Notes under the pieces: model-generated
Told to the model about the DNA's origin: nothing
Database searches by the model: none
Seen by the model: the letters and a program-made list of their open reading frames with translations, nothing else
In this document: piece after piece, positions 11,768-23,226 of the stretch
How positions within the stretch are numbered: the stretch's first letter is position 1
Layout of the letters: the number at the start of each line of letters is the position of its first letter
NCBI RefSeq assembly: GCF_901000735.1
Contig: NC_081547.1
Location: 5,518,001 to 5,582,000, forward strand
Length of the DNA: 64,000 bases
Reading direction: 5' to 3'
From: Corylus avellana
Taxonomy: Eukaryota > Streptophyta > Magnoliopsida > Fagales > Betulaceae
Position numbers and translations under genes: made by a program

Positions 11768-12754
11768 AAAGAAAAGTCCAAAAAGAAAAATTACGGGTTT
11801 GAAAGGAAAAGGATCTTATCATAGACAGAAACAATTACATCAATAAAATCGGTGGCTCTGCCATTTGGCTTCTTATAACAATATCCCTGTCCAACTCCTC
11901 GGACCCCATGTTGTGAAACATTTGCTGGGACATTTGCAAAATAATTTCCCATTTGCAGGAAGGAATTCAGCAGACAGATTAGGTGTCCATGATGAAGGAC
12001 GTACATTTGATGTCAACAGAGCACTGATATATATATAGCCCAATGATTATATGAAATTATGAATCCAGCACATGTTTCACTCAACCAAAACGTTTTAAGG
12101 ATAAGCCTCATTGTGAGAAGATCAGCCAATCTCAACATCAAACAGAAACACCATGTGATAAAGATGCTGATAAGGACAAAGGTTAGCTAAAGTTGATTGA
12201 GTTGTAGCCTCAGTGCTACAATGTTGTAATCTTTGTTAGGATATATTAAAATAGGAAACTATATATATATATATTTTACTCCTAAAAGTTTCACAACTTT
12301 TTTCACTTTTACCTTAAATGTAATCCATCCCTTAGCCATTTTCATCTTCTCTAATAGAAAATAACTTACATATGGCTGCATAAATCAAAGGATATATCCG
12401 TTACTAATTTCCTTATTTTATTCTCTGATGTAATGTCGTAATCTTAGCATATCTCTTAAGATCTCTCTTGCAATCAATGCAAAGATAATGAAAAGTATAC
12501 ATTGATCTGAAATATAGTGATCATGGAACGACAACCGCACACAATTTTTTGAAAAGAGTATTTATCTCAAAGACTTTTGATCAGTGCAAGATAATGAGAA
12601 GTATACATTTAAGTTGTGTGGGTTGGAGTAATTTTAGAAATTTTTCGAGTCTCTCCAAGAATGATATGACTATTAAAATTATCATTGGGCTTGTAATTGA
12701 TCGATGTGACTATTAAAATCATCATTCGATCAAAATCTAATAATGATCAATTAC

Positions 12755-13691
12755 GAAAAATCCCAAAACCCTAGCAGAGCTTAAGGAAGTGCCGCATAGC
12801 TGAGGGGGAGGGGTTTCTCCCCCTCCCCCCCTCCTCTCTTTCCTTGATTTGTTCCCCACTCTCTTCCCCATTTTCCTTCCTCCCCTCTCTTCCTCGATCT
12901 GTGTTTCTTTTATTTTTTGTGTTTGTTTTTGGATTTCACTTTCTTTTCCCTGTTGTTGTTCTTTGTTTGCTTGTTTATTTTTTCTTGCTAGGTGTTTGTT
13001 TGGGCACACTTTGTGGGTGCCGCTCATGGGGATTCACTCAAACTTCCCTCCAATTTTTTTGAGTGCGCCGCCGATCTCCTCCACACCAGCTTTGCCGTTT
13101 ACTGTCTTCTGCTGGTTCTTTTCACGTGTCCCCACCGCGATGTGCTTCCAACGCCATCTACGCATCGGTTTTCGGCAAGCACACGATCGGCTTTTCTTCC
13201 GGCTACTGTCATCCGCCTAGTGTGCTCCTATTTTTAAATTTTTAGTTGTATTGCTTTAATTTTCCCTGTATTTTCTTGTTTTTCTTGCTGCATGTAATAA
13301 GGCCATGTCCTCTTTCCTGATCTCCTCGCTTGTTATTTTGGTCTAGACCCCTGGGGTTGTGGATGTGAACGATATCCTGGCTTTCGGGTTCAGGAGGATG
13401 TGTGTCGGCATGGGGTACTTTTGATCTCAGGGTTGAGGAATAAGAGCTACCTATGCATTAGTTTGTGTCTGCCTAACGCAGATCTGTTATTCCAACTAAA
13501 GATTAGTTATAGGTTAGTGGATGTTTGGCGTCTTTGATGCGTAATCTTTTAGTTACGACTTTGATCTTTTAGCTTCGGCTAAGATTTTTCAGAACGTTAT
13601 GTTCTGTGATTATAAGAGTTTTAATGCTCTTGATTCCTCTATTAATGAGATAAGAATGATTTTTCTTCAAAAAATAAAAAATAAAAAATAA
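12755..13691 (+). mobile_element. Second copy of the 937-bp retroposon
   Basis: Same element, tail and TSDs (12739-12754 and 13692-13707) as the copy at 2622-3558. It is present here because the whole surrounding block is duplicated, not because of a separate insertion. Confidence 0.8.
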
Positions 13692-14213
13692 AATAATGAT
13701 CAATTACAAGTCTAATGGTGATTTTAATAGCCAAATTATTCTTGGAGATACTCAAAAGGGACACAAGAGGAACTTGTAGCATTCCTCATATGGGTTGGCT
13801 TAGAAAAATAAAAATAAAAATTTGTGTGGGTTGAATTTAATTTTCAGCCTATATAAGGTCAACCAAGCTAATAAAAATGAATGAATTTAATAATTTAATT
13901 TATATTTTATCAACAAATGTCTGTCGCAGTTGGATTTAAAAGAAAATGCCCCAAAAACAGTTTAAAAAAAAAAAAAAAAAAAGTTGGAGCAAACAAAACC
14001 ATCCCTTAACCATTTGAGGGTCGCCGGCCACCTCCGTTTGGCCACCCTCAAGGCATTTGCTCTCTTTTTTTTTTTTTTTTTTTCCACGTGACTGCAACAG
14101 ACGTTTCAAGCAAGAAGGCATCTCATCCGCAACAGACATTTCAAGCTACATTGGAATTTGAATTTCCATATATTCGCATCTTCTTTTTCTTTTTTTCATA
14201 GTGGTAGTTTAAA

Positions 14214-14691
14214 GGGGAAACTTCACTTTGAATTATTGAATTATTATCTATTTGATATGTTCTCTCAAAACTTTAGAACTTTTTAATTTGGACCCTGAAC
14301 TTTTAATTGCAATTAACTTGAACTATTTCATCAATTTTTTTCGTTAAAACCTTTAAAAAGACAAAATTACTGTTCAATTTTCTTGTTATTAAAAAAAAAA
14401 AAAAAAAATTTAAAAAAAAAAAAAAAAAAAAAGGTCACAAGGTGGCCCAATGTGGGTCACCTTGTGATTTTTTTTTTTAATAATAATTTTTTTAAAAAAA
14501 TTTTAATTTGAAATTTTATAAAAAAGTCACGGGTATAAATGTTATTATCTAACTTTCAACGTTTAAAATTCAACAGAGGGATTTACAATGATAGAAATTG
14601 AAAGTTCAGGGATCCAAAATGAAAAATTTTAAAATTTAGGAGAAACATATCAAAACATGTGGTAATTTAAAGATTCAAAGTGAAGTTTTCC
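14214..14691. mobile_element. Second copy of the Mutator-like MITE
   Basis: Identical in layout to the element at 4081-4558, with the same central palindrome and 9-bp flanking repeats, as expected from duplication of the surrounding block. Confidence 0.75.
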
Positions 14692-15424
14692 TACTTTAAA
14701 CATGCATCTCCTCCCTCCTCTCTATGAAATGAACACCTGCTCTGTTTGGTTTTTCCAATTTTTTTTTTTTTTTTTTTTTTTCTCTTTGATGCTCGCAAGT
14801 ATTGTTGAGAACCGCGTTGTCGTTTTCACAGACAAAGAAAAAAAGGAGGGGGTTTGTTGTCGTTTTCTCAAAAAGCCATTGACTCTGGTATAGTCCACTA
14901 ATGCCCAAAATGAATAATACTTTTTTGGCCAAAAATTATTTTTTTCCAATATCCCCTTGAAGTAATTTTTATTTTCCGATCGAGAACACAATCTCTATAA
15001 TTTTTATGAAAGCTCTGACGATTTTAATGAATAATTCCTTTTGCTCCACAAAATGTTGGAAGTGGTTGCTGGTGCAGACTCCATAAAAGACGCGTATAAT
15101 TTGGCATGGGAATTTCTGAGCTCCACAGAATACGAGGTGGTTCCGTTCCGTGTGCGGACTCCGAAAGAGACATGATAATTTGCTATTTGAAAATATAATG
15201 GTTTGTATTTGTAATGTCACTTTCGATGAAAATTTTCAATATATTGCGTTTGATCTTCTAAAGATTCTTGCCCAAATTCATAGGTAGCCCCGACAGTAAC
15301 AGTGTAGACCTGCCAACCATTGGTTGTAAAGACAATTATACTTCGTGTTACAAATAAAATATTGTATATACCTATATGCCGTCACATAGGTCCGACCATC
15401 ATTTTTCAGTTGAAAATACGTGTT

Positions 15425-15525
15425 ATATTAAAATTAGAAAACATATATATATAAAAAAAAATTAATTGACCCACCCATGCACGGCCATAGTGGGTCACAA
15501 ATACCCACAATTATTATGATTTTTG
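15425..15525. other. Flank of the right duplication copy, with a small palindrome
   Basis: Counterpart of 5398-5511 at clearly lower identity than the duplicated block. It includes tgaccca..tgggtca pairing around 15467-15497, a small inverted repeat like the one in the centre of the MITE at 4081. Confidence 0.5.
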
Positions 15526-15634
15526 TATTAAAGAGGTAACTCAATTGGTTGGGGTCATTCCTAATGAAACGGAGGTTACTAGTTCGAATCTCCTTCTCCT
15601 TCTTGTGCAGACATGTAAAAAAAAAAAAAAAATC
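15526..15634 (+). mobile_element. tRNA-derived SINE with poly(A) tail
   Basis: A tRNA-like head carries the two internal RNA polymerase III promoter boxes: an A-box-like taactcaattgg at 15537-15548 and a B-box-like agttcgaatct at 15581-15591. The body is short and ends in a 16-17-base A-run. The direct repeat atgatttttg at 15516-15525 and 15635-15644 flanks it, giving a 10-bp TSD. The missing cloverleaf stems and the tail exclude a functional tRNA gene. The left duplication flank shows a related start (ctaaaaaagtagtttaatc) just before the gap, so a related copy may lie there too. Confidence 0.72.
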
Positions 15635-15644
15635 ATGATTTTTG

Positions 15645-16035
15645 ATCTTCTTGAATTTATAAGGGTATTTGTCTTTTTGAGAATTTTTTTTTTATCTTTT
15701 TGCGAGATAAAAAATATAAGTTTTAGAAGATATTATGTGTATTTTTCTCTTTCTTTTATTATATACACCTACCATGACTGAAGGAAATGGAATGAAAGAC
15801 TATTTTGATTCATTTTGTAAGCCTAAATCACTAGTAAATGCCATACCATTTTAGTAAAATTATAATACACATACATATTTGGATACTAATATTTGAACAA
15901 CACAGTTCACTTCTATTTCTTGAAGGAGCCGCTTGCTATTGAAATTGAATAATTGGGGTGGAGTGAGGGGAAATGACAAATGATGTCACATCTAATGTCC
16001 ATGTTTGCCATAATTTGTAGGAAAGATGCCTCGTT
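15645..16035. other. Intergenic, no gene seen
   Basis: AT-rich. The open frame across 15545-15781 is the SINE plus flank, not a gene. Confidence 0.6.
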
Positions 16036-16091
16036 AAAGTTGGATCACTCTGTCTCTTACAAAAAAAATAAATAAATAAAGTTGGATCACT
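16036..16091 (+). mobile_element. 28-bp A-tailed micro-insertion with 14-bp TSD
   Basis: The direct repeat aaagttggatcact occurs at 16036-16049 and 16078-16091. Between them lie only 28 bp ending in an A-rich run of AAAT units. This is the expected footprint of a non-LTR retroposition event so strongly 5'-truncated that only the tail and about 11 bp of body were copied. Replication slippage is possible but would not predict the A-tail orientation. Confidence 0.6.
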
Positions 16092-16856
16092 TTTAGTAGA
16101 ACGGCCGCAAAAGATAGGAAGAATCTTTAGCAGCTTGCCTGTCTTTTTTTCTTTTTTTTTTTTGAACAGTGATTAAAAAGAAATTGCCAATCAAGCCCAG
16201 TTTTCTCCGTGAAGTACAAAGCAAATTATTCACTTGTGACTCGTGTTTAACTTTTACAACTAGTTCCAACTCAACTTTCGTGCTCTGTCTCTCTCTCTCT
16301 CTTTCACTTTCCCCTCCTTTAATTAATTTATTCATGGACTCTAAATTTAATTAATGGCTTTTTATATTTTCAACTCTTTTGATTCTTTTCCATCTCATCA
16401 TTTTTTCCTCCGGGAGAAAACGACAGCACACTCGTGAAATTTGTAATGGGAGCATATATATATATATACATACATATAGTTTACATCGCAAACAGTATAA
16501 ACTTGAGTTTGATTGAATGAGCTGAGGTTGATTAGAAATTTAAGATTGTTTGTTAAACTACCAGAACTTTTTATAACATGGCTTGATTTGTTTAAGGTTA
16601 GATAAAAGTCGCATAACTTTATTTATTTATTTTTTTTAATAGTTTTGTTTTTAGAAAAATGTTGGTTTTCATCTTTTGCTAATTTTTTGTTTATCTCCGT
16701 TTAAGAGATGAACAAATCTATCATTGAATTTGTAAGACTACATGTAAGTCTCATAAATTTAATGGTGGAGTTGCAAAAGAAATAGACAATAGATGAATGG
16801 GTAATATTTATTTGGTTATATTTACTTTATAGTGAGAACATCTTAAATATTTAAAA

Positions 16857-17250
16857 GGGAAAACTTTACAAAACCTTATGAACTTCCATGCGTTTTGAAA
16901 GTACTTCCTATAAGTTAAAAAACTCTCACTTAAGAGTATAAAACTTTCAATTAGCCCCTTCTGTTTGAATTTTCGGTTAAGTATTTTCAAAGTTTCTAAA
17001 ATACCAATGTTTTTCATTATAAAGAAATAAAATAAAAAGATTTAAGTGTTTTTTTTTTATATATATAAAAAAATATCTTTGCAATTTTTTATTATTATTA
17101 AAAATTGGGTATTTTGACCAAAATTAATGAAAAATCCTAATGGAATTGAGTAAATTGAAAATTCAATACCCTTAATCGAGAGTTTTTAAACTTTAGAGGA
17201 TAGTGTTAAAATAAGTGAAAGTTTAAAGAAAATTTTTTAAAATTTTTCCC
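16857..17250. mobile_element. Mutator-like MITE (degenerate)
   Basis: A 394-bp fold-back element. The left end gggaaaactttacaaaacc pairs imperfectly with the reverse complement of the right end (gggaaaaattttaaaaaatt). Inner parts also pair (aaactctcacttaag vs the complement of cttaatcgagagttttt). It is flanked by 9-bp near-identical repeats tatttaaaa (16848-16856) and aatttaaaa (17251-17259). The short minus-strand frame inside it is not a gene. Confidence 0.6.
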
Positions 17251-17259
17251 AATTTAAAA

Positions 17260-18465
17260 AGATAAAATAAAATTCTTTCTAATAAGATAGATATAAGATT
17301 CGTTTAATATGTGAAATGATTGTGATTGTGAGTCTCGATATTAATATGTGTGTGTAAATTGGACTATTTTAAGATTTTCGATAAGATTATAAGATATAGT
17401 ATAAATAGTTTTGATTAATGCGTTAGTGTATTTAAACAAAATCGCAATCAAATGTTTGATGACCCATTTGTAGTTGACGCAAATTAGTCATGCAAATAGT
17501 TGTTACCAAGCAAGGCGAGTGACGTGCTACTGTGCATTTGGGTGATCATTAATTCGAGTCAAGAATTCCAACATATTTCTTTGTTTAATAATCATAATTA
17601 TGAATTATCGGCAATATTTTCAAAAAATGGCATTCCCTACTCAAGAAAATAATTAAAAAAACATAAATTGAAAAAAAAAAAAGATCGTTTTCTGTATCAC
17701 GTTATCCCGGAAATGCTCTCCATGTCAGCTGACCATCAACACGTGTAGTGGCAAGCTTGGTCGTAGTCAAAGACTGACAACAGTCGCTCCCATTACCGGT
17801 CTCTTTGTGCCATCAAATAAAGTGGCCTTTATTTATTAGGGTTTTGGTTGTTGGTGATGACTTAGAAACCACGAGAGAGACTTCTATCCAATTCCACAAT
17901 TTTTTTTTTTTTTTTTTTTTCACTGGTCCATAGGAGCCCATTTATTATTACTCAATAGACTACAAATAGTTTTCTAGCTATGATTACGAATTATTATAAA
18001 TTATATTCCTTTACTTTCAAAAATCCGTAACGACCAAAAATTGTACGGATTTTATCTTTAATTTAAATTAGAATGGTGGACTTGTTTCATTATAAATATC
18101 ACGAAATCCGTTTATTTGAGTCTTCACTAAGCCGATACACGGTTTTTGTGGATGAGGTCGTGTAAAAAACCTAAATTAGAAGAAGAATTATTGAGATAAT
18201 ATGATTTACTCTTTACTGTTATAACATAATATGTTGTTGTGTAGTTTATAGTCGTGTCTAATCATGTGGAGTGGTTTTTACATACGCAACTAGAGTCTGA
18301 AATTTTGTAATGTGATATTCTCTTTTAACATGCCATAGAAATTGCTTACTAGCTTTTTATCACTTGAAAAATTACTTCTTTCATAGCTTTCCATTTGAAT
18401 AGTTAACGGAGTTTTTGCCCAAGTCAGTCAAGTCACGTGTAGTTACCTAGTAAATTAAGAGAAAT
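17260..18465. other. Intergenic, no gene seen
   Basis: AT-rich with a long T-run at about 17900-17921. A block near 18001-18330 looks like decayed repeat sequence but I could not classify it. No credible coding region on either strand. Confidence 0.55.
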
Positions 18466-18504
18466 GTTACATATACTCTTAAGTGCTCACTGGTTAATTA
18501 GAAA

Positions 18505-18790
18505 AACCTTCTGACGTGTCTCAACGGTTAAAAGGGCGAGTGTCAAAAAATCCAAATTTTTGATGTGGCATTTCACTACGTCAAAATTTGTTTTGACATG
18601 ATGAAATTTACCGCGTCAAAATTTTTTTGACGTGGTGAAATTCACCACGTCAGAAATTTTTTGATGTGGCAATGTTGTCATGTCAAAAAAAATTTTGACG
18701 TGTCACACCATTTGACACGTCAATATATATATATATATATATAAAAAAATTTTGACGTGTCACACCATTTGACATGTCAATATATATATT
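18505..18790. repeat. Cluster of TGACGTG-type repeats, CACTA-related remnant
   Basis: Repeated and inverted copies of tgacgtg / cacgtca, often followed by an A- or T-run, plus a duplicated 'ttttgacgtgtcacaccatt' stretch around 18696 and 18749 separated by an AT repeat. The same motif class fills the ends of the complete CACTA element at 57094-58329. No CACTACAAAA terminus is visible, so this is probably a truncated or decayed relative. Confidence 0.55.
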
Positions 18791-18819
18791 CTAAATTATT
18801 TGGGTTTATATTCAGATTT

Positions 18820-19262
18820 ACGTATTAATCTGATATCCAATACATTCAATATATATCTAATATATCCGATATACATTCAATTTATTCAATATACATTCAA
18901 TTTAATACATTTAATCCAATACATTGAATATACATCTAATGTCCAATACATTCAATTCAATTTAATCCAATATCTACATTTAAATTATCCAATACATTCA
19001 ATTCAATCCAATATCTACATTTACATTATCCAATACATTCAATTCAATCTAGTCCAATACCTCAAACATATCCAATACATCAAATTAATCAAATACATCA
19101 AACATGTTCAATACATTAAACATTTTCAATACATCCAATTAATGAAATATATCAAACATATCCAACCCCATTTCAAACATATCCAATTAATCCAATACAT
19201 CAAACATATTCAATTAATCCAATACATCAAATCAATCTAATACATCAAACATATTCAATACA
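18820..19262. repeat. AT-rich minisatellite, ~18-20-bp imperfect unit
   Basis: Imperfect tandem units of the form tccaatacat(c/t)aa(a)catat and ttcaattcaatccaatac run for about 440 bp. They keep one reading frame open for 146 codons (repeats of QYIKHIQ type), but that is a by-product of repeats lacking stop codons, not evidence of a gene. It directly follows the TGACGTG repeat cluster. Confidence 0.8.
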
Positions 19263-20245
19263 TGTAGTAAGGTTATTGCATGTGAACCTATTTATAAATT
19301 GTTTAGATGATTATAATTGAGAACGCAAGAGACTGTATATTAATCTAACATGATATTATGGGTTTAGAGGAATCATGTCACTATCCCATTTTGGTCAGAC
19401 AATGACTTGGTGTTCTTCACCGCCACGTGTTTTAAAATCCAATTCACAGATAACTACAAGGCCCAAGTTGTGTTTGATTCATCGTAAAATGGATTACGAT
19501 AAAAAAAGGTTTTAATCAAAAATAATTTTTTTTAAGTAAAATCATTGATTTTACAAGATTTGATTGAGACCTTGAAAGTAATATAAATATTTTTTTTTTT
19601 TTCTGTGTTGTTTGCTTTGTATAAAAAATACATTTTTGTACTAAACCTGAAATCCAACCGAAAAACTATCCAAAATTATCAGACAACGCCAAATACCGCT
19701 GCCGACAACCTTTTTTGTTTTTTTTGTTTGAAAAAAAAACGCAGAAAACTTTCAACTTGGGAGAAGCCGAGAAGGAAATTCGATGGAAAAGAAAGCTAGA
19801 ATTGTTGTTTTGTTTTGTTTTTTTCTTTTTTTTTGGCTGGGGAAGTGGGGTTGGGAGGGAAGCCGTTAGGGGATAGGCCCATCGTGAGGAGTGAATGGAA
19901 AATGTCGTCATTACGGTTAAGATTTTGAGTTAAATTCGGCGGTAAATGGGTAAAATGGCCCTTATATATATTCTTAGAAATTTATTAAATTATAAAATTA
20001 CCTTAATTAAAAAGAAAAAGAAAAAAAAAAAAACACACAATTGTATCCCAATTTAGGTCACAAGGTGGCATGTGCATTTTTCTTTTTTCTTTTTAATAAT
20101 TAGAATTTTGAGAATTTTTACCGCTTTTGTTAGAATTTAACAAAAATATCTTAATGGCGAGTGTTATTACAAACTTTTGGATCATCCTTTTCGTTGTGTG
20201 TTAGAATTTTGATCATCCTTTTTGTTGTGGGATTGAAATTTTATA
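19263..20245. other. Intergenic, no gene seen
   Basis: Contains T-runs near 19590 and 19800-19835. A fragment near 20040-20075 (ggtcacaaggtggca) resembles the centre of the MITE at 4081. Confidence 0.5.
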
Positions 20246-20698
20246 GGATAAAGCCCATATACCTTCTCAAACTATTACTCAAGTGACAATGTTCTCCCAA
20301 ACTTTTAATCGTGATAATGTTCCTCTCAGACTATTAAAACATTGTCAATGTCACCCCCCAAAACTAGCAAAAAGATAAAAATGCCTTTATATATTCCTCA
20401 AAAAGACAAAAATACCCCATATAAATTAATATATATATATAAAACAAAAATTTTAATTTTAAAAAAGTAATAATTTTCTTTTAAACACAGAATTTTTTTT
20501 AAATCGATTTTTTTTTTTTAAAAAAAAATTTATTATAAAATGGATTTTTTTTTTTGTAAAAAAAAAAAAACAAATTTGGCCAACCCTTGATTTTTTTTTT
20601 AGGTATTTTTTAGAAGTTTTAGTATTTTTTTTTTTTTTTACTAAAGATAGTTTCATTATTAATTAAGTAGTAGTTTGAAAGTGTACGTGGACTTTCTA
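20246..20698. mobile_element. Degenerate MITE of the 54832 family
   Basis: The left part (ggataaagcccatataccttctcaaactattac, in pieces) matches the left part of 54832-55585 motif by motif: caaactattactcaagtgacaatgtt, then aaaacattgtcaatg, then aaaaatgcc..tatat..cctcaa. The right end, reverse-complemented, starts with a similar agaaagtccacgta. The interior is A/T homopolymer-rich. Flanking repeats are poor (attttata vs attttgtt), so the ends are approximate. Non-coding. Confidence 0.5.
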
Positions 20699-21618
20699 TT
20701 TTGTTGGTGTATGCCTAAACACCACACTTCCCATACTTCCCTTGAAATGGGGGCATGACACTCATCTCCTTCCAATATAGCCCCATAATTTCATCCTCCC
20801 CAAATCATCACTCCCAAGAAAGACAATCTTCCCATATGATGTTCTTTTTTGTTCCTATGAAGCTTCTTTAGCCTCCATTGTTGTCTTCACCAAGCCTCTA
20901 TGGAACTCCAATCTTCTAGATTTTCCTCAACTTGGCGATTAGACCCTCACCATGCTTGAAATTAAAAATGACACCATTTTTGAAACTGTCTCATCAGTAG
21001 AACCAAAGTGAGCTCTTGAGTAGCATTGATTCCATTTAGTATGCTTGAAGCAATGACCCATATTAGCCATCTAACTTAGCGGCCCAGCTTCTTGCCTACT
21101 TGGCCTTTAAATGCAAATTATTTACCAAGAGAAAGCTATGCGACAACAGCCATTTTTACCTTCTAATCTCCGATTAAGGGTACAGATTAGAAGAATAAAT
21201 AATATAATCAGAAATTTCTAGTAAAACAAAAAGAATCTAGAAAAACAAAACCAAAGGGGGAATCTTTGCGTTCGCACGAGGGTCCACATAAATCCTGCCT
21301 TTAATCTCGACCATTTCTGTAACTTCCGCTTTTTGTCATACAGCGATAAAAAGCCAGAAATGGTAATCCCAGACGCCAACGCACAACCACGGTCCGTAAT
21401 TCCCCCACAAAACCCAAGCCCACGACCGTCATTTCACGACCGAACGCTCACGACCGGTCGGCGTTCCCGTAATTCCTGCGCAAAACCATGGGCAAAAACG
21501 GAACTTGCCGTAACGCTAATGCTGTCATGCAAATAAGTGGAAAATAAATAAATGAAATAAAATAAAATAAATGAGAGAGAAATCTGGACGGCATTGGGCA
21601 AGTGAAAGTAACGCTTAT
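20699..21618. other. Upstream region of the GH3 gene
   Basis: No credible gene. 21300-21500 is GC-richer than the surroundings, with several cgaccg motifs, as expected for promoter-proximal plant sequence. 20700-21150 may be an old transposon fragment, but no domain could be read. Confidence 0.5.
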
Positions 21619-21623
21619 ATTGT

Positions 21624-21634
21624 TATATATATAA
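21624..21634 (+). promoter_or_regulatory. Putative TATA box of the GH3 gene
   Basis: The motif tatatataac lies in GC-richer sequence about 285 bp before the putative leader-intron donor and upstream of a CT-rich leader. No other TATA-like motif is better placed. The transcription start itself cannot be read from sequence. Confidence 0.45.
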
Positions 21635-21909
21635 CAGCGACTCGAGGAAGAATCTTCATTCAGCTTCCAAATCCTCCATAGCCATATAAAGCGCATCGAG
21701 TGTCTATAAGAAGCACTTCTTCATCAACGGCTCTCTAACTTTCTGTGCATACTTGGTACTCACAGAGAAAAGAGAGGTTGGCACTGAAGTCGATGACTCG
21801 TTAACGCTCTCTCTTAACCGTTTCCTCTTCGTTGAGATCGAAACCGCTCTCTCCTTTCTTTGTCATTGTTGTGTCCTCTCTCTCTGTGCGAGTCAGAGTA
21901 CGGTTTCAG

Positions 21910-23210
21910 GTAAAGTTTCTAGTACTGGGCTCCTAATTTTGCTAATGAACTGTCAGTGATGTTTGGAAAGGAGACGAATTTTGAATTTCAGAGCTTTTGC
22001 TTTGCTTTAGTTTTTTCCGTGTTTACTTTCCCGCGAGCCAAACGGAGCGCAAACCGGTGTTTCTTTGTTCCGGACTACCCTCTGTAATTTTCATCTGTTT
22101 CTATTCACTTCTCACAATTTGTGAATTGGGTTCATTGCTTTTCAATTTCGAAGTAGTGTTCTTTCTCCAAGAGCCACTCTCTGTCCGTCTATTTGCGAAG
22201 ATCTTTTTTTTTTTTTTTTTTTGGACAACTTTCTAACTTCATCCTTGTTGCTTTTTCCCTGAATTTTTCAGTCAATTTCAAGTTTTGGAGTTTATATAAG
22301 CTAGAAGTTTAGCTTTGAGGCAATAATAAGATCAATCGATTCATCGTTCTGTTTTATTTATCTCAGTTGTGTTTGATTCAATCGACGTACTTGTTGCTTT
22401 TAATTGGTTTTCAATCTTTGGGTCTCTCTGTTCTTTCCGAGCATCTGCTTCCGAGGAAAGTTCTGGTAGTTGACCAAGTTGACTCTTGTCAAAGAATAAA
22501 AGATGAAACCTTCGAAGCTTCGTTGTGGCTTTGCGCTTTGGGGAGACTTGTTCTCAGGGACTGGTTTTCGGGTTTGGTAAAACTCCTTTCTTTCTATGTG
22601 ACTTTTCAATTTTTGAGTCGACAACTTACACACTTAATCACTTTTTTTTCCAATCTTTCTCTTCCAATTTCCACGGTGTAGCTGTCCAAATATTATTATT
22701 ATTGTTATTATTTTACTATTTGTTGACTTTTAGCTTTTGCTAAAGGATTGCAAATTCATTTAAGAATTTTCATTTCAACTCTGGTTTGGTTGCTTGAGAA
22801 GCCGAGGGAAGGAAACCATGAGAAAATAAATTTGTGAGTCTTAGGTTCTAAAATTTTAGATGCTATGCTTTTTTTTTCCTATTTAATTTCCACTTTCTGC
22901 AAAAAATTTAATGACCAGACCCAACTCTACCATGCCAGTTGGGAGGAGCAGTAAGCTTTATCGACTGGAGGTGTTGCTTTTCGGGAGAGCCATATGTATA
23001 AAATTGTTTTCTTTGGCTTTTTCTAACATTTCATATGCAACCAAAAGGAGGGGTTTTTCAGTCCGCTTGGATTCCTCATCGATATTTGATACACGCTTGG
23101 AGCATGTGCTGGGGCATATTCGATGAATTTTGTTCTTATTTATGCAGTTCAGTGAATGCCTTTGATGTATTATAACATGTCTTTTCATTTTCTTTTTTAA
23201 TTTGGTGTAG
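21910..23210 (+). other. Putative 5'-leader intron of the GH3 gene
   Basis: A donor cag|gtaaag at 21909/21910 follows a CT-rich leader. An acceptor tttggtgtag|t ends at 23210, only 16 bases before the start codon. The region between is T-rich and non-coding. Leader introns are common in plant genes. The pairing is inferred and other donors in the T-rich tract are possible. Confidence 0.5.
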
Positions 23211-23226
23211 TCAAAGCTTTGTGAGA

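Larger units (their letters stand above)
10134..15424. repeat. Right copy of the ~5.3-kb direct duplication
   Basis: Matches 1-5291 without any visible indel. It contains the second copies of the retroposon (12755-13691) and of the MITE (14214-14691). Unlike the left copy it is continuous with sequence on both sides: 5612-10133 lies upstream apart from the small gap at 6592-6611, and the SINE region lies downstream. If the duplication is an assembly artefact, this copy looks like the better-anchored one. Confidence 0.95.

Noticed and set aside
15531..15600. Possible tRNA gene
   Set aside because: A and B promoter boxes exist, but acceptor and anticodon stems do not pair, and an A-tail with TSDs shows a SINE.
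18800..19240. 146-codon frame of QYIKHIQ-like repeats
   Set aside because: A by-product of an AT-rich tandem repeat without stop codons.
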